This document shows, one piece after another, positions 1 to 7,584 of a stretch of DNA of 38,769 nucleotides. The notes under the pieces were generated by a model that worked only from the letters and a program-made list of their open reading frames with translations, was not told where the DNA came from and did not search any database. The DNA comes from Nonomuraea sp. MG754425 (GTDB lineage: Bacteria; Actinomycetota; Actinomycetes; Streptosporangiales; Streptosporangiaceae). The stretch covers positions 1-38,769 of the forward strand of contig NZ_SSXE01000005.1 of NCBI RefSeq assembly GCF_021699195.1, read 5' to 3'. The position numbers and the translations under genes were made by a program. Every line of letters starts with the position of its first letter. Position 1 is the stretch's first letter.

Positions 1-143
1 GCGTTGTACTGCGACTCCATCCGGCTCAGCGCCTCCAGCTCGCCGTAGTCGAGGAAGATCCCACGACAGTTGTCGCACTGCTCGATGTGGACGCCGTTGC
101 GCTCATAGGTCCGCATGTTCCCGCGGCACTTGGGGCACTGCAT
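1..143 (-). CDS. TFIIB-type zinc-ribbon protein, C-terminus cut by window edge
   Basis: The reverse strand opens at ATG (141-143) after a good AAGGAGA ribosome site about 9 bases upstream. The 47 visible residues contain CPKC (residues 3-6) and CDNC (23-26), each followed by a glycine, then GIFLDYGEL. This is the signature of the zf-TFIIB family, small zinc-binding proteins of unknown role that are common in actinomycete chromosomes. The C-terminus lies beyond base 1. It runs in the same direction as the kinase gene upstream of it and is probably host chromosome rather than part of the mobile element. Family call is firm; function is unknown. Confidence 0.85.
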   Translation of the reverse strand, partial: MQCPKCRGNMRTYERNGVHIEQCDNCRGIFLDYGELEALSRMESQYN

Positions 144-201
144 CGAAGTCGCTCTCCTTGACGTCGAGGTCTCAGGGTGAAACCTACCGCGCGCAACCCC
201 G

Positions 202-1053
202 TCACGCCCGGACGATTCTGTTGCACGACTCGACCAACGAATACTCCACCTCATCCAGTTCCCGGCCCTCACCGTCGGCGTTGACCACGGCCACCGCCGC
301 GAGCTGAACCGTCAGCGCGCGGGCGGGCGCGTCGAGCCGCGCCCACGGGTCGCCCTCCCCGAGCGCGGGCCCGCCGGAGGCGAGGTAGGCCCCCAGGAAC
401 CGCTCCCACACGGCCGGCTCGAGCAGTCCCGCCGCGTACCAGGCGGCCGGCCTGGCGAGGTCCCACGCCGGGTCGCCGACGCCCAGATCGTCGATGTCGA
501 TGAGCAGCCACCGGTCGCGGTGGACGAGCTGGCCCAGATGCCAGTCACCGTGCGTCAGCAGGCCCGGCAGCGGCGGCGCTGCCGGCAACTCCCCGAACGC
601 CCGCCGGACGAGCTGCTCCACCGGCCCGTCGCCGGTCATGCGGCCCACCGCGCGGGCCGCCCTGGCGGGCCCACCGGCGACCGGCAGCCCCGGCACCACC
701 GTGAGGGGGACGGCGTGCAGCCTGGCCAGCAGCCGCGCCCCCTCCTCCCAGGGCGCCGAGCCCGGGTCGTCGTGCGAGACCGGCCGGCCCGCCGGCCACA
801 CCGTCACCGCCCGCCCGCCGGCCGCCAGCACCTCGCGCTCCAGCGGGGCCAGCATCACGCCGCTCGCCGCCGCCGACGCCGCGGCCCGCAGCCTCGGCCG
901 CAGCCCCTCGGGATCGTCACGCGCCGAATGAGCCTTGACCACGACCTCGCCCATGCGCAACACCACGACGTCCGTCCGCGTCGGATGTAAGACGGGCTCC
1001 CCCGCGCCGCCGTACGCCGCGGCGATCCCCTCCAGCTCACCTTCAAGACCCAC
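202..1053 (-). CDS. Aminoglycoside phosphotransferase-fold kinase (APH family)
   Basis: A 283-residue protein starting at GTG. The catalytic loop HGDWH is at residues 168-172, followed by the metal-binding IDIDDLGVGDPAWDLA block (185-200), which together define the APH/choline-kinase-like family. The N-lobe has a candidate ATP-binding lysine (VVVK, K40). Family members phosphorylate aminoglycosides, macrolides, amino sugars or other small molecules in the cytosol; the substrate cannot be read from sequence. It is transcribed away from the mobile element, toward the zinc-ribbon gene, and is likely the last host gene before the element. Resistance is possible but not shown. Confidence 0.85.
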   Translation of the reverse strand: MGLEGELEGIAAAYGGAGEPVLHPTRTDVVVLRMGEVVVKAHSARDDPEGLRPRLRAAASAAASGVMLAPLEREVLAAGGRAVTVWPAGRPVSHDDPGSAPWEEGARLLARLHAVPLTVVPGLPVAGGPARAARAVGRMTGDGPVEQLVRRAFGELPAAPPLPGLLTHGDWHLGQLVHRDRWLLIDIDDLGVGDPAWDLARPAAWYAAGLLEPAVWERFLGAYLASGGPALGEGDPWARLDAPARALTVQLAAVAVVNADGEGRELDEVEYSLVESCNRIVRA

Positions 1054-1162
1054 TCGTACAGACTATCCGGCAGGTTTGTAGCCGATGCTCGCCGAACGCG
1101 GTCGCAGGACCATTCGGAATGGGCTTCGTGACCTGGGGTAACGGCGGGTCGCCTGCGTTCAG

Positions 1163-1226
1163 CGTGTGCCATCGTGTGCCGGTCCGTGTCGCTGAATGCC
1201 GCTGTCTGCGGAATGCACGCGGAATG
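1163..1226. repeat. Short direct repeats upstream of the initiator-like gene
   Basis: CGTGTGCC occurs at 1163-1170 and again at 1173-1180, a 10-base period, with a weak third relative (CCGTGT) at the next step. GCGGAATG occurs at 1208-1215 and 1219-1226, an 11-base period. CATGACG is also tandemly repeated near 1258-1271. Spacing of about one helical turn upstream of a winged-helix initiator-like gene is what iterons or operator arrays look like. The rest of 1054-1420 shows no other gene if the initiator starts at 1421. The repeats are visible; the origin or operator role is inference. Confidence 0.4.
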
Positions 1227-1420
1227 ATCTTCCCGTCTGCGACCCCACCGTCACCAGCCATGACGCCATGACGGCGGCGGCCACCGCGGGCCGCCCACGA
1301 CAGCCCCAGCCCGGCACACCCTGGAGTGCCGTGCCTGTCGGAGCACGCCCGCAACAGCACCCGCTCAACCTCGCTGGTTCACCATCCAGAGCATTCATCG
1401 CCGCCGCGGTGCCCCGAGGC

Positions 1421-2542
1421 ATGCGCCGGGCCGGCTCGCAGAAGGAGTGGCTGCGAACCCTGAAGGAGGACCTGGAGACCCTGGAACTCCGCTGCGACGG
1501 CTACGCGAACCTGACGCGGATCGCGAACCTGATCGCGTGGGCCGCCAACTGGTCCACGATGTGCTCCCGGCCGACGATCGCGCGACTGGTTGAGGTGACC
1601 GGCCTGTCACAGGCGACCGTGAAGCGGTGGGTCCGCTGGCTGCGCGTCCGGGGCTGGCTCGGCACGGTCGAGGAGGGCAGCACCTGCCAGTTCCGTAAGG
1701 GGACGGCGGCGGGCCTGCTCGATGACGGCCTCGGCAACCGTGCAGCCGTCTGGGTGCTGGCCGTGCCTCGCCGCTCACGCGCGGACCGTCTCCGTGATCA
1801 TGATCCTCGCTGTGTTGACCTGCCTGAACGGACAAGTGAACCCCCTACTGGTTCTCTCCCTGAGAGAACCAGAGTTGATCCCACGCGCACGCGCGAGGAG
1901 AGATCACCAAGCAGGCCACGCGAACCACGCATCTCGCCGCACTGGCCACTGCACGCTACGGCGCGGACGAAACGCGACAAGATCGCCCTGTGCGAGCGGC
2001 TGCGCGCGGAAGCCCCGATCCTGCGCCGCGTCACGGCCTGGTACCTCCGGTGGTGGCTGAGCGCCTTCATCGACGAAGGGTGGACGGCTGCCGACGTGCT
2101 GCATGCGCTGGACTCGCGGGCCGACGACTCGCGGTGGACGTACACGTGGTCGAGCGTGTCGGAGATCAGGCATGTGCCAGGCTGGGTGCGGCATCGGCTC
2201 GCGGCGTGGCTGGACGGAGAGGGGCGGCCGGTGGCGTCGAGGTCGCAGCGGCGTGCGGCGGTGGACGCGGCCCGGCGTGCGGGGCAGGAGGCGCGGCGGC
2301 GAGAGTGGGCGGCGATGCGTGCCGCGGCCGGATGGGTGGAGGCGCCCGCGCCGGATGCCGTGACCGAGGACTGTCCCGTCGTTGCCGCCGTGCTCGGTGT
2401 CACGGAGGTGCCCGAGCAGCCGGCGGTCGGGCCTAATGCCGCGTTCGTGGCGGCGCGAGCAGAGATGGAGCGCCGCCGCCGGGAGAAGGAGGCGGCCGAG
2501 TTGGAGGCGCTGGCCGCCTGGCGGGCGCGGAGGTTGTCGTGA
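1421..2542 (+). CDS. Winged-helix replication-initiator-like protein
   Basis: From ATG 1421 this is 373 residues. The frame is open from 1196, but the first 75 codons are Pro/Ala-rich and overlap short repeats, so the later start beginning MRRAGSQKEW is preferred; GTG 1409 is an alternative. Residues about 45-90 form a winged helix (TIARLVEVTGLSQATVKRWV then a hydrophobic wing). A linker rich in Arg, Ser and Pro follows, then a tryptophan-rich helical C-domain and a long Arg/Ala coil. The layout resembles Rep-like proteins of actinomycete plasmids and integrative elements. The next gene overlaps its stop, suggesting co-translation. Function is inferred; a plain regulator remains possible. Confidence 0.5.
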   Translation: MRRAGSQKEWLRTLKEDLETLELRCDGYANLTRIANLIAWAANWSTMCSRPTIARLVEVTGLSQATVKRWVRWLRVRGWLGTVEEGSTCQFRKGTAAGLLDDGLGNRAAVWVLAVPRRSRADRLRDHDPRCVDLPERTSEPPTGSLPERTRVDPTRTREERSPSRPREPRISPHWPLHATARTKRDKIALCERLRAEAPILRRVTAWYLRWWLSAFIDEGWTAADVLHALDSRADDSRWTYTWSSVSEIRHVPGWVRHRLAAWLDGEGRPVASRSQRRAAVDAARRAGQEARRREWAAMRAAAGWVEAPAPDAVTEDCPVVAAVLGVTEVPEQPAVGPNAAFVAARAEMERRRREKEAAELEALAAWRARRLS

Positions 2543-2871
2543 TGGCGGATGCGAAGCAGTGGGCGGCGCTCGCGCGTGAGTGGCTGAAGGCGAGCTCGCC
2601 GCGGGTCGCCCGAGCGATGCGGGAGCGGGACCAGGACGCGGCCCGGCGTCGCCGAGAGCGGCGACCGGGGGAGGACCGGCGGGGGAAGCGCGCCGACGAG
2701 GAGGCCGCCCAGGAACTGGAGCGGATCCGGTGGGCGACGGAGCCCGAGGAGGTGGCCGGCCCCAGCGAGGAGGAGATCGAGCAGGCGCAGACTGCGCTGG
2801 CGCGGGAGAAGGCGCTGGCCAGGGCACGAGCGCGAGCCCGGCAGGAGCGAGATCACGAGATCGGTGGCTGA
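2539..2871 (+). CDS. Small highly charged coiled-coil protein
   Basis: A 110-residue protein starting at a GTG that overlaps the initiator-like gene's stop by four bases (an ATG follows at 2542). It is very rich in Arg, Glu and Ala with almost no hydrophobic core, and the stretch from about residue 40 onward looks like a long charged helix or coiled coil. No family is recognised. The translational coupling suggests an accessory role to the initiator-like protein. The high Arg content could reflect nucleic-acid binding, but that is inference only. Confidence 0.6.
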   Translation: MMADAKQWAALAREWLKASSPRVARAMRERDQDAARRRRERRPGEDRRGKRADEEAAQELERIRWATEPEEVAGPSEEEIEQAQTALAREKALARARARARQERDHEIGG

Positions 2872-3013
2872 ACTGGAGGCGCTCGCATCGGCGGGTGTGA
2901 GGGTGGTGGCCTGACTTCGTGTCGCTGCCGGGTCGGCGCGGTGCGCGGTGGCGCTAGAACGCGCGGAACGGTCTTTATGGTGGCCGCTCGCGGACGTTCG
3001 TGGTCGGTCTGGA

Positions 3014-3031
3014 GTTGACGGTACCGCCAAC
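3014..3031. repeat. Dispersed 18-bp palindrome, copy 1 (GTTGACGGTACCGCCAAC)
   Basis: One mismatch from the consensus GTTGGCGGNNCCGCCAAC, with a TA centre. It lies in the leader of the first long plus-strand array, directly next to the inverted repeat at 3032-3070. With copy 2 it brackets the gene 3189-3827. Confidence 0.75.
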
Positions 3032-3149
3032 AATGATCTTGGCTCAGAATCGCGCACAGGCAAGATCATTAAGCGCCGACCTGCGGAGAAGTCTTACATA
3101 TACATACGTGCGCGAAATGGTAGACTGGAACCAGTACCTAGCAAGATCA
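3032..3149 (+). promoter_or_regulatory. Leader of the first plus-strand array with CAAGATCA boxes
   Basis: The 317-base gap 2872-3188 holds no gene. It is unusually AT-rich from 3031 to 3150. A 10-base inverted repeat, AATGATCTTG (3032-3041) and CAAGATCATT (3061-3070), brings two CAAGATCA boxes face to face; a third copy lies at 3142-3149. The same octamer appears twice in the leader of the second array (29103, 29228). TAGACT (3121-3126) could be a -10 element, but no convincing -35 pairs with it. The gap probably contains the promoter and operators for the downstream array; the exact start is not decided. Confidence 0.5.
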
Positions 3150-3188
3150 AAACAGGAAGTGACCAGCAGGAACACCCCAGGAGAAACG

Positions 3189-3827
3189 ATGCACCAGCCC
3201 ACCCCCGACCAGCGCATCCCCGCCGACCAGATCCACACCCTCACCCCCCGCGACCTTCTCTACGCCGCTGCCGAGCTCGACGTCAGCGAAGACCACCAGC
3301 GCGCCGCCGTCATTTGGGGCATCACCGCCGCACAGGTCGCCGCCGGGCTTGGCACCTTCAACGACCTCCACCCCGAGATCGCCGCCGAGTTCTGCGCGAA
3401 CACCCTCGACCCCGAGACCGGCGACATCGACATGTGCGCCGTGGCCGCCGCCGCCTGCTACAACGAGACGTTCCCCCCGGCTGTCCCCGTCACCGCGATC
3501 CCCGCCAACGACATCGGCACCATCACCCCCTCCCAGGTCCTCGCCGACGCGCGGGCCGCCGGCGCCCGCCCCGACCACGCGCTCGACGCAGTTGCGGTTG
3601 CCATCGCCTCCGTCATGGAGCCGGTGACAGGCATCGACTTCCACCACCTGCTGCCCAGCTACGCCAACGACGTTCAGTCCTGGGCACACGGCTGGCTGCA
3701 CCTCCACCACGGCTGCGACCCTCGCGTCGCGCCGATCGACTACGCCGTGCTGGACGACGATGTTGTGGCAGGGATGCTCGACCACATCGCCGAGCAGGCC
3801 CGCCGCTACGACCCCTTCGCCGATTAG
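3189..3827 (+). CDS. Unknown helical protein, first gene of the array
   Basis: A 212-residue protein from ATG 3189, chosen because AGGAG lies 6 bases upstream; the frame is open from 3000 but that part is the operator-rich leader. It begins with a polar segment and then reads as an Ala-rich helical fold with conserved-looking DLLYAAAELDV, VIWGITAAQVAAGLG and WAHGWLHLHHGCDP segments. No domain is recognised. It stands alone between palindrome copies 1 and 2 and is followed by a strong stem-loop, so it is probably its own transcription unit and a candidate for regulation through the palindrome. Confidence 0.75.
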   Translation: MHQPTPDQRIPADQIHTLTPRDLLYAAAELDVSEDHQRAAVIWGITAAQVAAGLGTFNDLHPEIAAEFCANTLDPETGDIDMCAVAAAACYNETFPPAVPVTAIPANDIGTITPSQVLADARAAGARPDHALDAVAVAIASVMEPVTGIDFHHLLPSYANDVQSWAHGWLHLHHGCDPRVAPIDYAVLDDDVVAGMLDHIAEQARRYDPFAD

Positions 3828-3830
3828 CTC

Positions 3831-3848
3831 GTTGGCGGTACCGCCAAC
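3831..3848. repeat. Dispersed 18-bp palindrome, copy 2 (GTTGGCGGTACCGCCAAC)
   Basis: A perfect 18-bp inverted repeat starting 4 bases after a stop codon and 22 bases before the stem-loop at 3870. The TA centre makes it fully self-complementary. Confidence 0.85.
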
Positions 3849-3869
3849 AGGCCCCCTCTGAAATGCGTT

Positions 3870-3901
3870 GAGCCGGACCCATCGCCACATGGGTCCGGCT
3901 C
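3870..3901 (+). terminator. Stem-loop, 13-bp perfect stem
   Basis: GAGCCGGACCCAT (3870-3882), a 6-base loop and its exact complement (3889-3901). It is a very strong GC-rich hairpin after the 3189-3827 gene and before the next ribosome site. There is no U-tract, as is usual for actinomycete terminators. It may terminate or attenuate. Confidence 0.7.
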
Positions 3902-4022
3902 ACCTGCTGACTTTGAACCCCCACCACCAAGAGGGAGTGCCTTGAACAGCGCTCCCAAGATAACGCACCGCGCGGGCCGAACCGCAACCCCCGATTCGAT
4001 CACGATGCGATGGGAGATCAGC

Positions 4023-4313
4023 ATGTCCTACTTCGCGGACGACTACGGCACCGACACGGAAGCCATCGAGACCCTCCAGCGGGACGCCGACCTGGAACAG
4101 ACCGCGATGGAGCGGGAGGGCAACCGCCTCGCCGCTCTCCGCGCCAAAGGGATCTGCACGCACAGCTCCGGCGTCATGTACCGCGACCCGCCCGTCTACC
4201 CCGAGCAGGCCGGCCTCCGGCCGGGGCAAACGCGATGCACCGAGGGCACCGGCGGCTGCACCTTCGTCGCCAACTCCGACGAGGAGTGGAACGCCACGCA
4301 GGACGCACTGTGA
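4023..4313 (+). CDS. Small unknown protein with Cys/His pair, phage-like
   Basis: From ATG 4023 (GGAGA 6 bases upstream) the product is 96 residues. The frame stays open back to a TTG at 3942 preceded by GAGGGAG, which would add 27 residues; the ATG is preferred because the sequence becomes protein-like there (MSYFADDYGTDTEAIETL). An acidic helical N-half is followed by CTHSSGVMYRDPPVYPEQ and RCTEGTGGCTF, which could form a small zinc site. No family is recognised. It starts a tightly coupled run: the next gene begins inside its stop codon. Confidence 0.65.
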   Translation: MSYFADDYGTDTEAIETLQRDADLEQTAMEREGNRLAALRAKGICTHSSGVMYRDPPVYPEQAGLRPGQTRCTEGTGGCTFVANSDEEWNATQDAL

Positions 4314-4456
4314 CCGCCCTGTTCGACCTCGGCGAGCCGTGCCCAAAGTGCCGCGCCGCCGCGGGCGTCGAGTGCGACCCCGGCTGCGTGCTCATGCAGG
4401 ACCCCGCCGACTGGTTCGACGGCTTCGAGATTTCCGACGCCGACCCCGGCCTGTGA
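4310..4456 (+). CDS. 48-residue zinc-ribbon-like protein
   Basis: GTG start overlapping the previous stop by four bases. The peptide contains CPKC (residues 11-14) and CDPGC (22-26), then an acidic tail. A CPxC...CxxxC arrangement in under 50 residues suggests a minimal zinc-binding module, a type common in actinophage and ICE cargo. Function is unknown. The frame is open upstream in another reading of the previous gene, so only the coupled GTG start is credible. Confidence 0.6.
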   Translation: MTALFDLGEPCPKCRAAAGVECDPGCVLMQDPADWFDGFEISDADPGL

Positions 4457-4470
4457 CAGGGAGGACCGTG

Positions 4471-4827
4471 ATGGACAAGCTGGTCGCAACCAGCAACCCG
4501 GACCTGGACGCCTACCTTCGCGCGTCGCGCGCCGTGCTGCCGCTCCAGCGGGGCCTTGACGACGCCGAGAAGCGGCTCGCGTCCGGCGCGTGGGACCGCA
4601 GCGTGTGGTGGGCGCCCTACTGGGACCCCGACCCGGACGCGCCGATGCCGTACGAGAAGGCCGACGTCATCACCGCCATCGCACCCGAGCTGATCGAGCA
4701 GGCGATGGACAAGGCCGAAGTGTTCTACAAGACCGGGGCCGCCATCTCGCCCCGGATCGCGGAGATCGCCGCTGACCAGATCGTCGTCATGTGGGAGTCG
4801 TGCGGCCCCCGCTACCGGGAGATCTGA
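4471..4827 (+). CDS. Unknown 118-residue acidic protein
   Basis: ATG 4471 with GGGAGGA about 7 bases upstream; a GTG sits immediately before it. The protein is soluble and mixed alpha-helical, with a proline-rich WWAPYWDPDPDAPMPYEKAD segment in the middle and a helical C-terminus ending MWESCGPRYREI. No domain is recognised. Its stop overlaps the start of the next gene, which places it in the same translational chain as 4310-5922. Confidence 0.65.
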   Translation: MDKLVATSNPDLDAYLRASRAVLPLQRGLDDAEKRLASGAWDRSVWWAPYWDPDPDAPMPYEKADVITAIAPELIEQAMDKAEVFYKTGAAISPRIAEIAADQIVVMWESCGPRYREI

Positions 4828-4979
4828 TGCCCGAGTGGATTCGCGACGAGCTCGTCAACCTGGCCGCCGTCATCGGGTCCGTCCTGGACGACCCGACCGC
4901 CGACCACACGTACATGCTGCGCCACGCCCACGAGGACCTGAGGCGCATCCTCGACGAGGACAAGCAGGACGGGCGATGA
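4827..4979 (+). CDS. 50-residue helical protein
   Basis: ATG 4827 uses the last base of the previous stop (TGATG). The peptide is a single acidic helical hairpin, including IRDELVNLAAVIGSVLDD and HAHEDLRRILDED. No family is recognised. It ends in an ATGA overlap with the next gene. Its coupling on both sides supports it being real despite its size. Confidence 0.6.
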   Translation: MPEWIRDELVNLAAVIGSVLDDPTADHTYMLRHAHEDLRRILDEDKQDGR

Positions 4980-5296
4980 CGGAGCTGGAGCCGCTCGCGC
5001 CGGGGGCCGTGGTCGTCTACTACGGCTCCCTGCCCGAGCAGTACGGCACGCACACCATCATCGGCCCGTGCCGCTACTGCGACCGCTGCGACGAAGTCTT
5101 CGACCAGATGTGGGACCAGTGGTACTGGAACCTGACCCGACGCGACCAAGAACGAGCGCGCGAACTGTTCGACCGTCAGTTCGGCCACCTGTTCCCCCGC
5201 TACGAGCTGGAGGGCGAGAACGGTGAGCGACTGCTGTGCGTCCGCCGTTCCAGCCTCACCCCCACCGACCCGATCGCGAACCGGAGTGACGCATGA
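4976..5296 (+). CDS. Small unknown protein with CRYCDRC motif
   Basis: 106 residues, ATGA-coupled to the preceding gene. It has a beta-rich N-terminus (AVVVYYGSLPEQYGTHTIIG), then CRYCDRC, a likely half zinc site or metal knuckle, followed by an aromatic helix (QMWDQWYWNL) and an Arg-rich C-half. No named domain. It overlaps the next start by four bases. Confidence 0.65.
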   Translation: MTELEPLAPGAVVVYYGSLPEQYGTHTIIGPCRYCDRCDEVFDQMWDQWYWNLTRRDQERARELFDRQFGHLFPRYELEGENGERLLCVRRSSLTPTDPIANRSDA

Positions 5297-5922
5297 ACCT
5301 CACCTCGAAGATTGACGCGTGCGTGGCGCTCATTGAGCACCCCAACACCCCCGAAGAGGAGAAGGCGACCGCACAGCGTCTACTGGAACGGCTCCGGATC
5401 CGTGCCCAGCGGGAGGGCCAGGACATCAGCGAGAAGTCCGAGGAGTGGAGCGGCTACTACCGGCTGCCCCGGCGGCAGTACGGCTCCAAGTACGACGGTC
5501 GATACATCCCGTCCGCCGAGCTGACCAAGTTGGTCCGCAGCGACATCGCCCTCCTACGCAAGCTCGGGCGGCAGCCGGCCCGGCCGGGCGAGGTGAAGGT
5601 TCCAGAGCCAATCGGGGACGCGCCCGCGAGCATCAAGTTCTTCGTCCGGAAGGACGACAACACCTTCACCCGCTCGATCGACATCACGATCAAGGGTGTG
5701 CCTGCCGAGTGGTGGATCGACCGGGAGGACCCGTACGACCGGTCGAGGACGTGGCGGTCTGCCGGGCCGCAGCTCACCGCCTTGCGTGACGCCCTCAAGG
5801 AGATCACCTGGGCGTACAACTACGACGGCTCGGACCTGCTCACCGATTACCACGACCGCAACTTCTACGACCACTACCGGGCTGACGGCCACGGCGAGAG
5901 CGACTATCCGCGCGACATCTGA
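5293..5922 (+). CDS. Unknown protein, N-terminus resembling DUF2786
   Basis: 209 residues. The first 40 residues (KIDACVALIEHPNTPEEEKATAQRLLERL) follow the DUF2786 pattern of a lysine-initiated helix, a short NTP-turn and a second helix rich in Ala and Leu, usually fused to other modules in mobile elements. The rest is an Arg/Tyr-rich region and a beta segment (SIKFFVRKDDNTFTRSIDIT) with a DYHDRNFYDHYR tail. The biochemical role is unknown. It closes the coupled run 4310-5922; a 9-bp stem-loop follows. Confidence 0.6.
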   Translation: MNLTSKIDACVALIEHPNTPEEEKATAQRLLERLRIRAQREGQDISEKSEEWSGYYRLPRRQYGSKYDGRYIPSAELTKLVRSDIALLRKLGRQPARPGEVKVPEPIGDAPASIKFFVRKDDNTFTRSIDITIKGVPAEWWIDREDPYDRSRTWRSAGPQLTALRDALKEITWAYNYDGSDLLTDYHDRNFYDHYRADGHGESDYPRDI

Positions 5923-5929
5923 CCTGCCG

Positions 5930-5953
5930 GTGCTGACGCGCCACCGTCAGCAC
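5930..5953 (+). terminator. Stem-loop between transcription segments
   Basis: GTGCTGACG (5930-5938), a 6-base loop and CGTCAGCAC (5945-5953), placed 8 bases after a stop. It is followed by CACCACCACC (5961-5970) and then the GGGAGAGGGAG ribosome site of the next gene, the same order seen at several junctions in this window. Confidence 0.55.
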
Positions 5954-5993
5954 GAGCACCCACCACCACCCCGAGCTCTGAGGGAGAGGGAGC

Positions 5994-6629
5994 ATGAGCT
6001 ACAAGCCAGATCTACTGACCACGCACGCGCTGCTGGCCCGCTGGGAATTCGCTCGCTGCGGAGAACGCGCCCACCTCGTATTCACGCTGAAGCGCGACGC
6101 CTGGACCATCCGCGTCACCTTCGAGGGAGACGAGCCGAAGACCGCCGAGCTGCTGCGGCCGGGCACCACCACGCCCGTAACCATCGACATGAGCGACGTC
6201 GGACGGTGGCTCAAGACCAGCCGCACCGAGGCGGCCCTGCACAAGGTGGGAGACCGGGTCACGGTCGCCGGCCGGGCCGGGACCATCGTCGGGTTCGAGC
6301 TGGAGGAGCGGCCCCCGGCCGCTGGTCCGTGGAAGTTCCGGCTGGCCGTCGTGTACGACGACGGTGTTAACGGCGACCCGTTCCCGGCCAGCGCGGCCAC
6401 CCTCGACCCGGCCCCGGCCGAGGCGGGGGAGTGCAAGGGCTGGTTGTGCGGCGGCGTCGGCGCGGTGATGTGCCTGACCCGCGAGTACACCCGCGACGAC
6501 AGCGCGCCGCTGGAGCGGAAAGTGCTGTGCGACTACCACGCCGAGTACGGGGACCGGCGGCTGGTCGTCGTCCGGGTCCTGCACGAGATCCCCGCCCCCG
6601 CCGCTTCGGCGGCCGTCGAGAAAGGCTGA
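5994..6629 (+). CDS. Unknown protein with a KOW/SH3-like segment
   Basis: 211 residues with an excellent ribosome site (GGGAGAGGGAG). The middle contains VGDRVTVAGRAGTIVGFELE followed by KFRLAVVYDDG, a beta-barrel pattern of KOW/SH3-like modules. Upstream is a beta-rich domain; downstream lies CKGWLCGGVGAVMC...CDYHAEYG, which may bind metal. No specific family is recognised. It heads the next coupled group of small genes after the stem-loop. Confidence 0.65.
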   Translation: MSYKPDLLTTHALLARWEFARCGERAHLVFTLKRDAWTIRVTFEGDEPKTAELLRPGTTTPVTIDMSDVGRWLKTSRTEAALHKVGDRVTVAGRAGTIVGFELEERPPAAGPWKFRLAVVYDDGVNGDPFPASAATLDPAPAEAGECKGWLCGGVGAVMCLTREYTRDDSAPLERKVLCDYHAEYGDRRLVVVRVLHEIPAPAASAAVEKG

Positions 6630-6631
6630 CC

Positions 6632-7132
6632 ATGCCCAGCACCACGCGCAAGCCGGTCAAGTTCGGTATCCGGCTGCTGAACCACCCTGCCTACCAGGAC
6701 CCGGACGGGTTCCACACCTACGTCACCACGTGGAACGACGGTCGGAGGGTGCTACACCTGCCCATCTGCCCCCTTGCCAAGGAAGCCGGGGCGAGCGACG
6801 AGCGGGAGACCACGTATCGGCGGGCAATGGACGCCGGGATGCGGCAGTGCCGACACTGCCTGCCCCACAGCATCCACCACGTCACCCTCCCGGACGGCAC
6901 CAAGCGGTACCGGCCGATGAGCGTCATCTTCACCGGCGGCAACCTCGACGGTTACGAGTACGGCGAATACGCCCTGGTCGAGAAGACAAATGGCACCTGG
7001 CAGGTCCGCCGGTGGGCCGAGTCTGGCGAGGCAGCGGTCAAGCTGGCCGTCGAGCTCGGCGTGCCGTACATCCTCGGGCCGCGCCACGACTCGCTCGGGC
7101 TGCCCACGCCGATCCGCGAGGAGGACCTGTAA
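6632..7132 (+). CDS. Unknown protein with Cys/His cluster
   Basis: 166 residues starting two bases after the previous stop, with AAAGG about 8 bases upstream. It has a motif of type CPLA...MRQCRHCLPHSIHHV (residues about 47-85) that could hold a metal, then beta strands and a short acidic C-terminus. It is probably co-transcribed with 5994-6629. No family call can be made. Confidence 0.65.
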   Translation: MPSTTRKPVKFGIRLLNHPAYQDPDGFHTYVTTWNDGRRVLHLPICPLAKEAGASDERETTYRRAMDAGMRQCRHCLPHSIHHVTLPDGTKRYRPMSVIFTGGNLDGYEYGEYALVEKTNGTWQVRRWAESGEAAVKLAVELGVPYILGPRHDSLGLPTPIREEDL

Positions 7133-7135
7133 CCG

Positions 7136-7584
7136 ATGACCGACCTGCTTACCGCCCCGCCAGAGCCGACCCCGGCCGACCTGATCCGCGACGCCATCGA
7201 CCTGATGCGCGCCACCTGGAGAGTGCGGGTGACTTCGTCATCGGCCGCCTCACCACCGGTCACGGCTTCTGCCCGGTCGGCGCGATCGGCGTGCTCGCCG
7301 GGGACGTGTTCGTCGCCGGGGCACCGCAGTGCCGGGTCCCGGTTGTCCAAGACACGTTGGCGTGGCTCGTGGATTTCCACCATCTGCCCCGCTCCAAGCC
7401 GGAGGTCGCGACGGGGCTGGACGACTCGCGCATGGCGTACGTGCGAGTCGCCAAATGGGCCGACACCTTCCCGGAGTCGGCCGAAGAGGAACTGTACGCC
7501 GCCCTGGAGGCCGCCGCAGCAGCGTGGCGGCCTCACCGCATGAAGTTGGCGGAACCGCCAACGAAGCCAAGGAGAAGATCATGA
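7136..7584 (+). pseudogene. Frameshifted unknown gene (break near 7217)
   Basis: The ATG at 7136 opens a normal high-GC3 frame for 28 codons ending ATW. From 7219 the coding signal moves to the -1 frame, which reads ESAGDFVIGRLTTGHGFCPVGAIG and continues as a natural protein to TGA 7582-7584. The original frame turns Ser/Arg-rich and stops at 7543. One lost G in the TGG run at 7217-7219 would explain it. No classic slippery heptamer is present, so mutation or a sequencing indel is more likely than programmed shifting. The last codons run through palindrome copy 3. Next start overlaps (ATGA). Confidence 0.6.
7545..7562. repeat. Dispersed 18-bp palindrome, copy 3 (GTTGGCGGAACCGCCAAC)
   Basis: Perfect 8-bp arms around AA. 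It lies at the extreme 3' end of the frameshifted gene and 19 bases before the ATG at 7581, with AAGGAGA between them. Confidence 0.85.

Noticed and set aside
1196..1420. N-terminal extension of the initiator-like gene
   Set aside because: Open but Pro/Ala-rich without fold, overlapping short tandem repeats; treated as non-coding leader.
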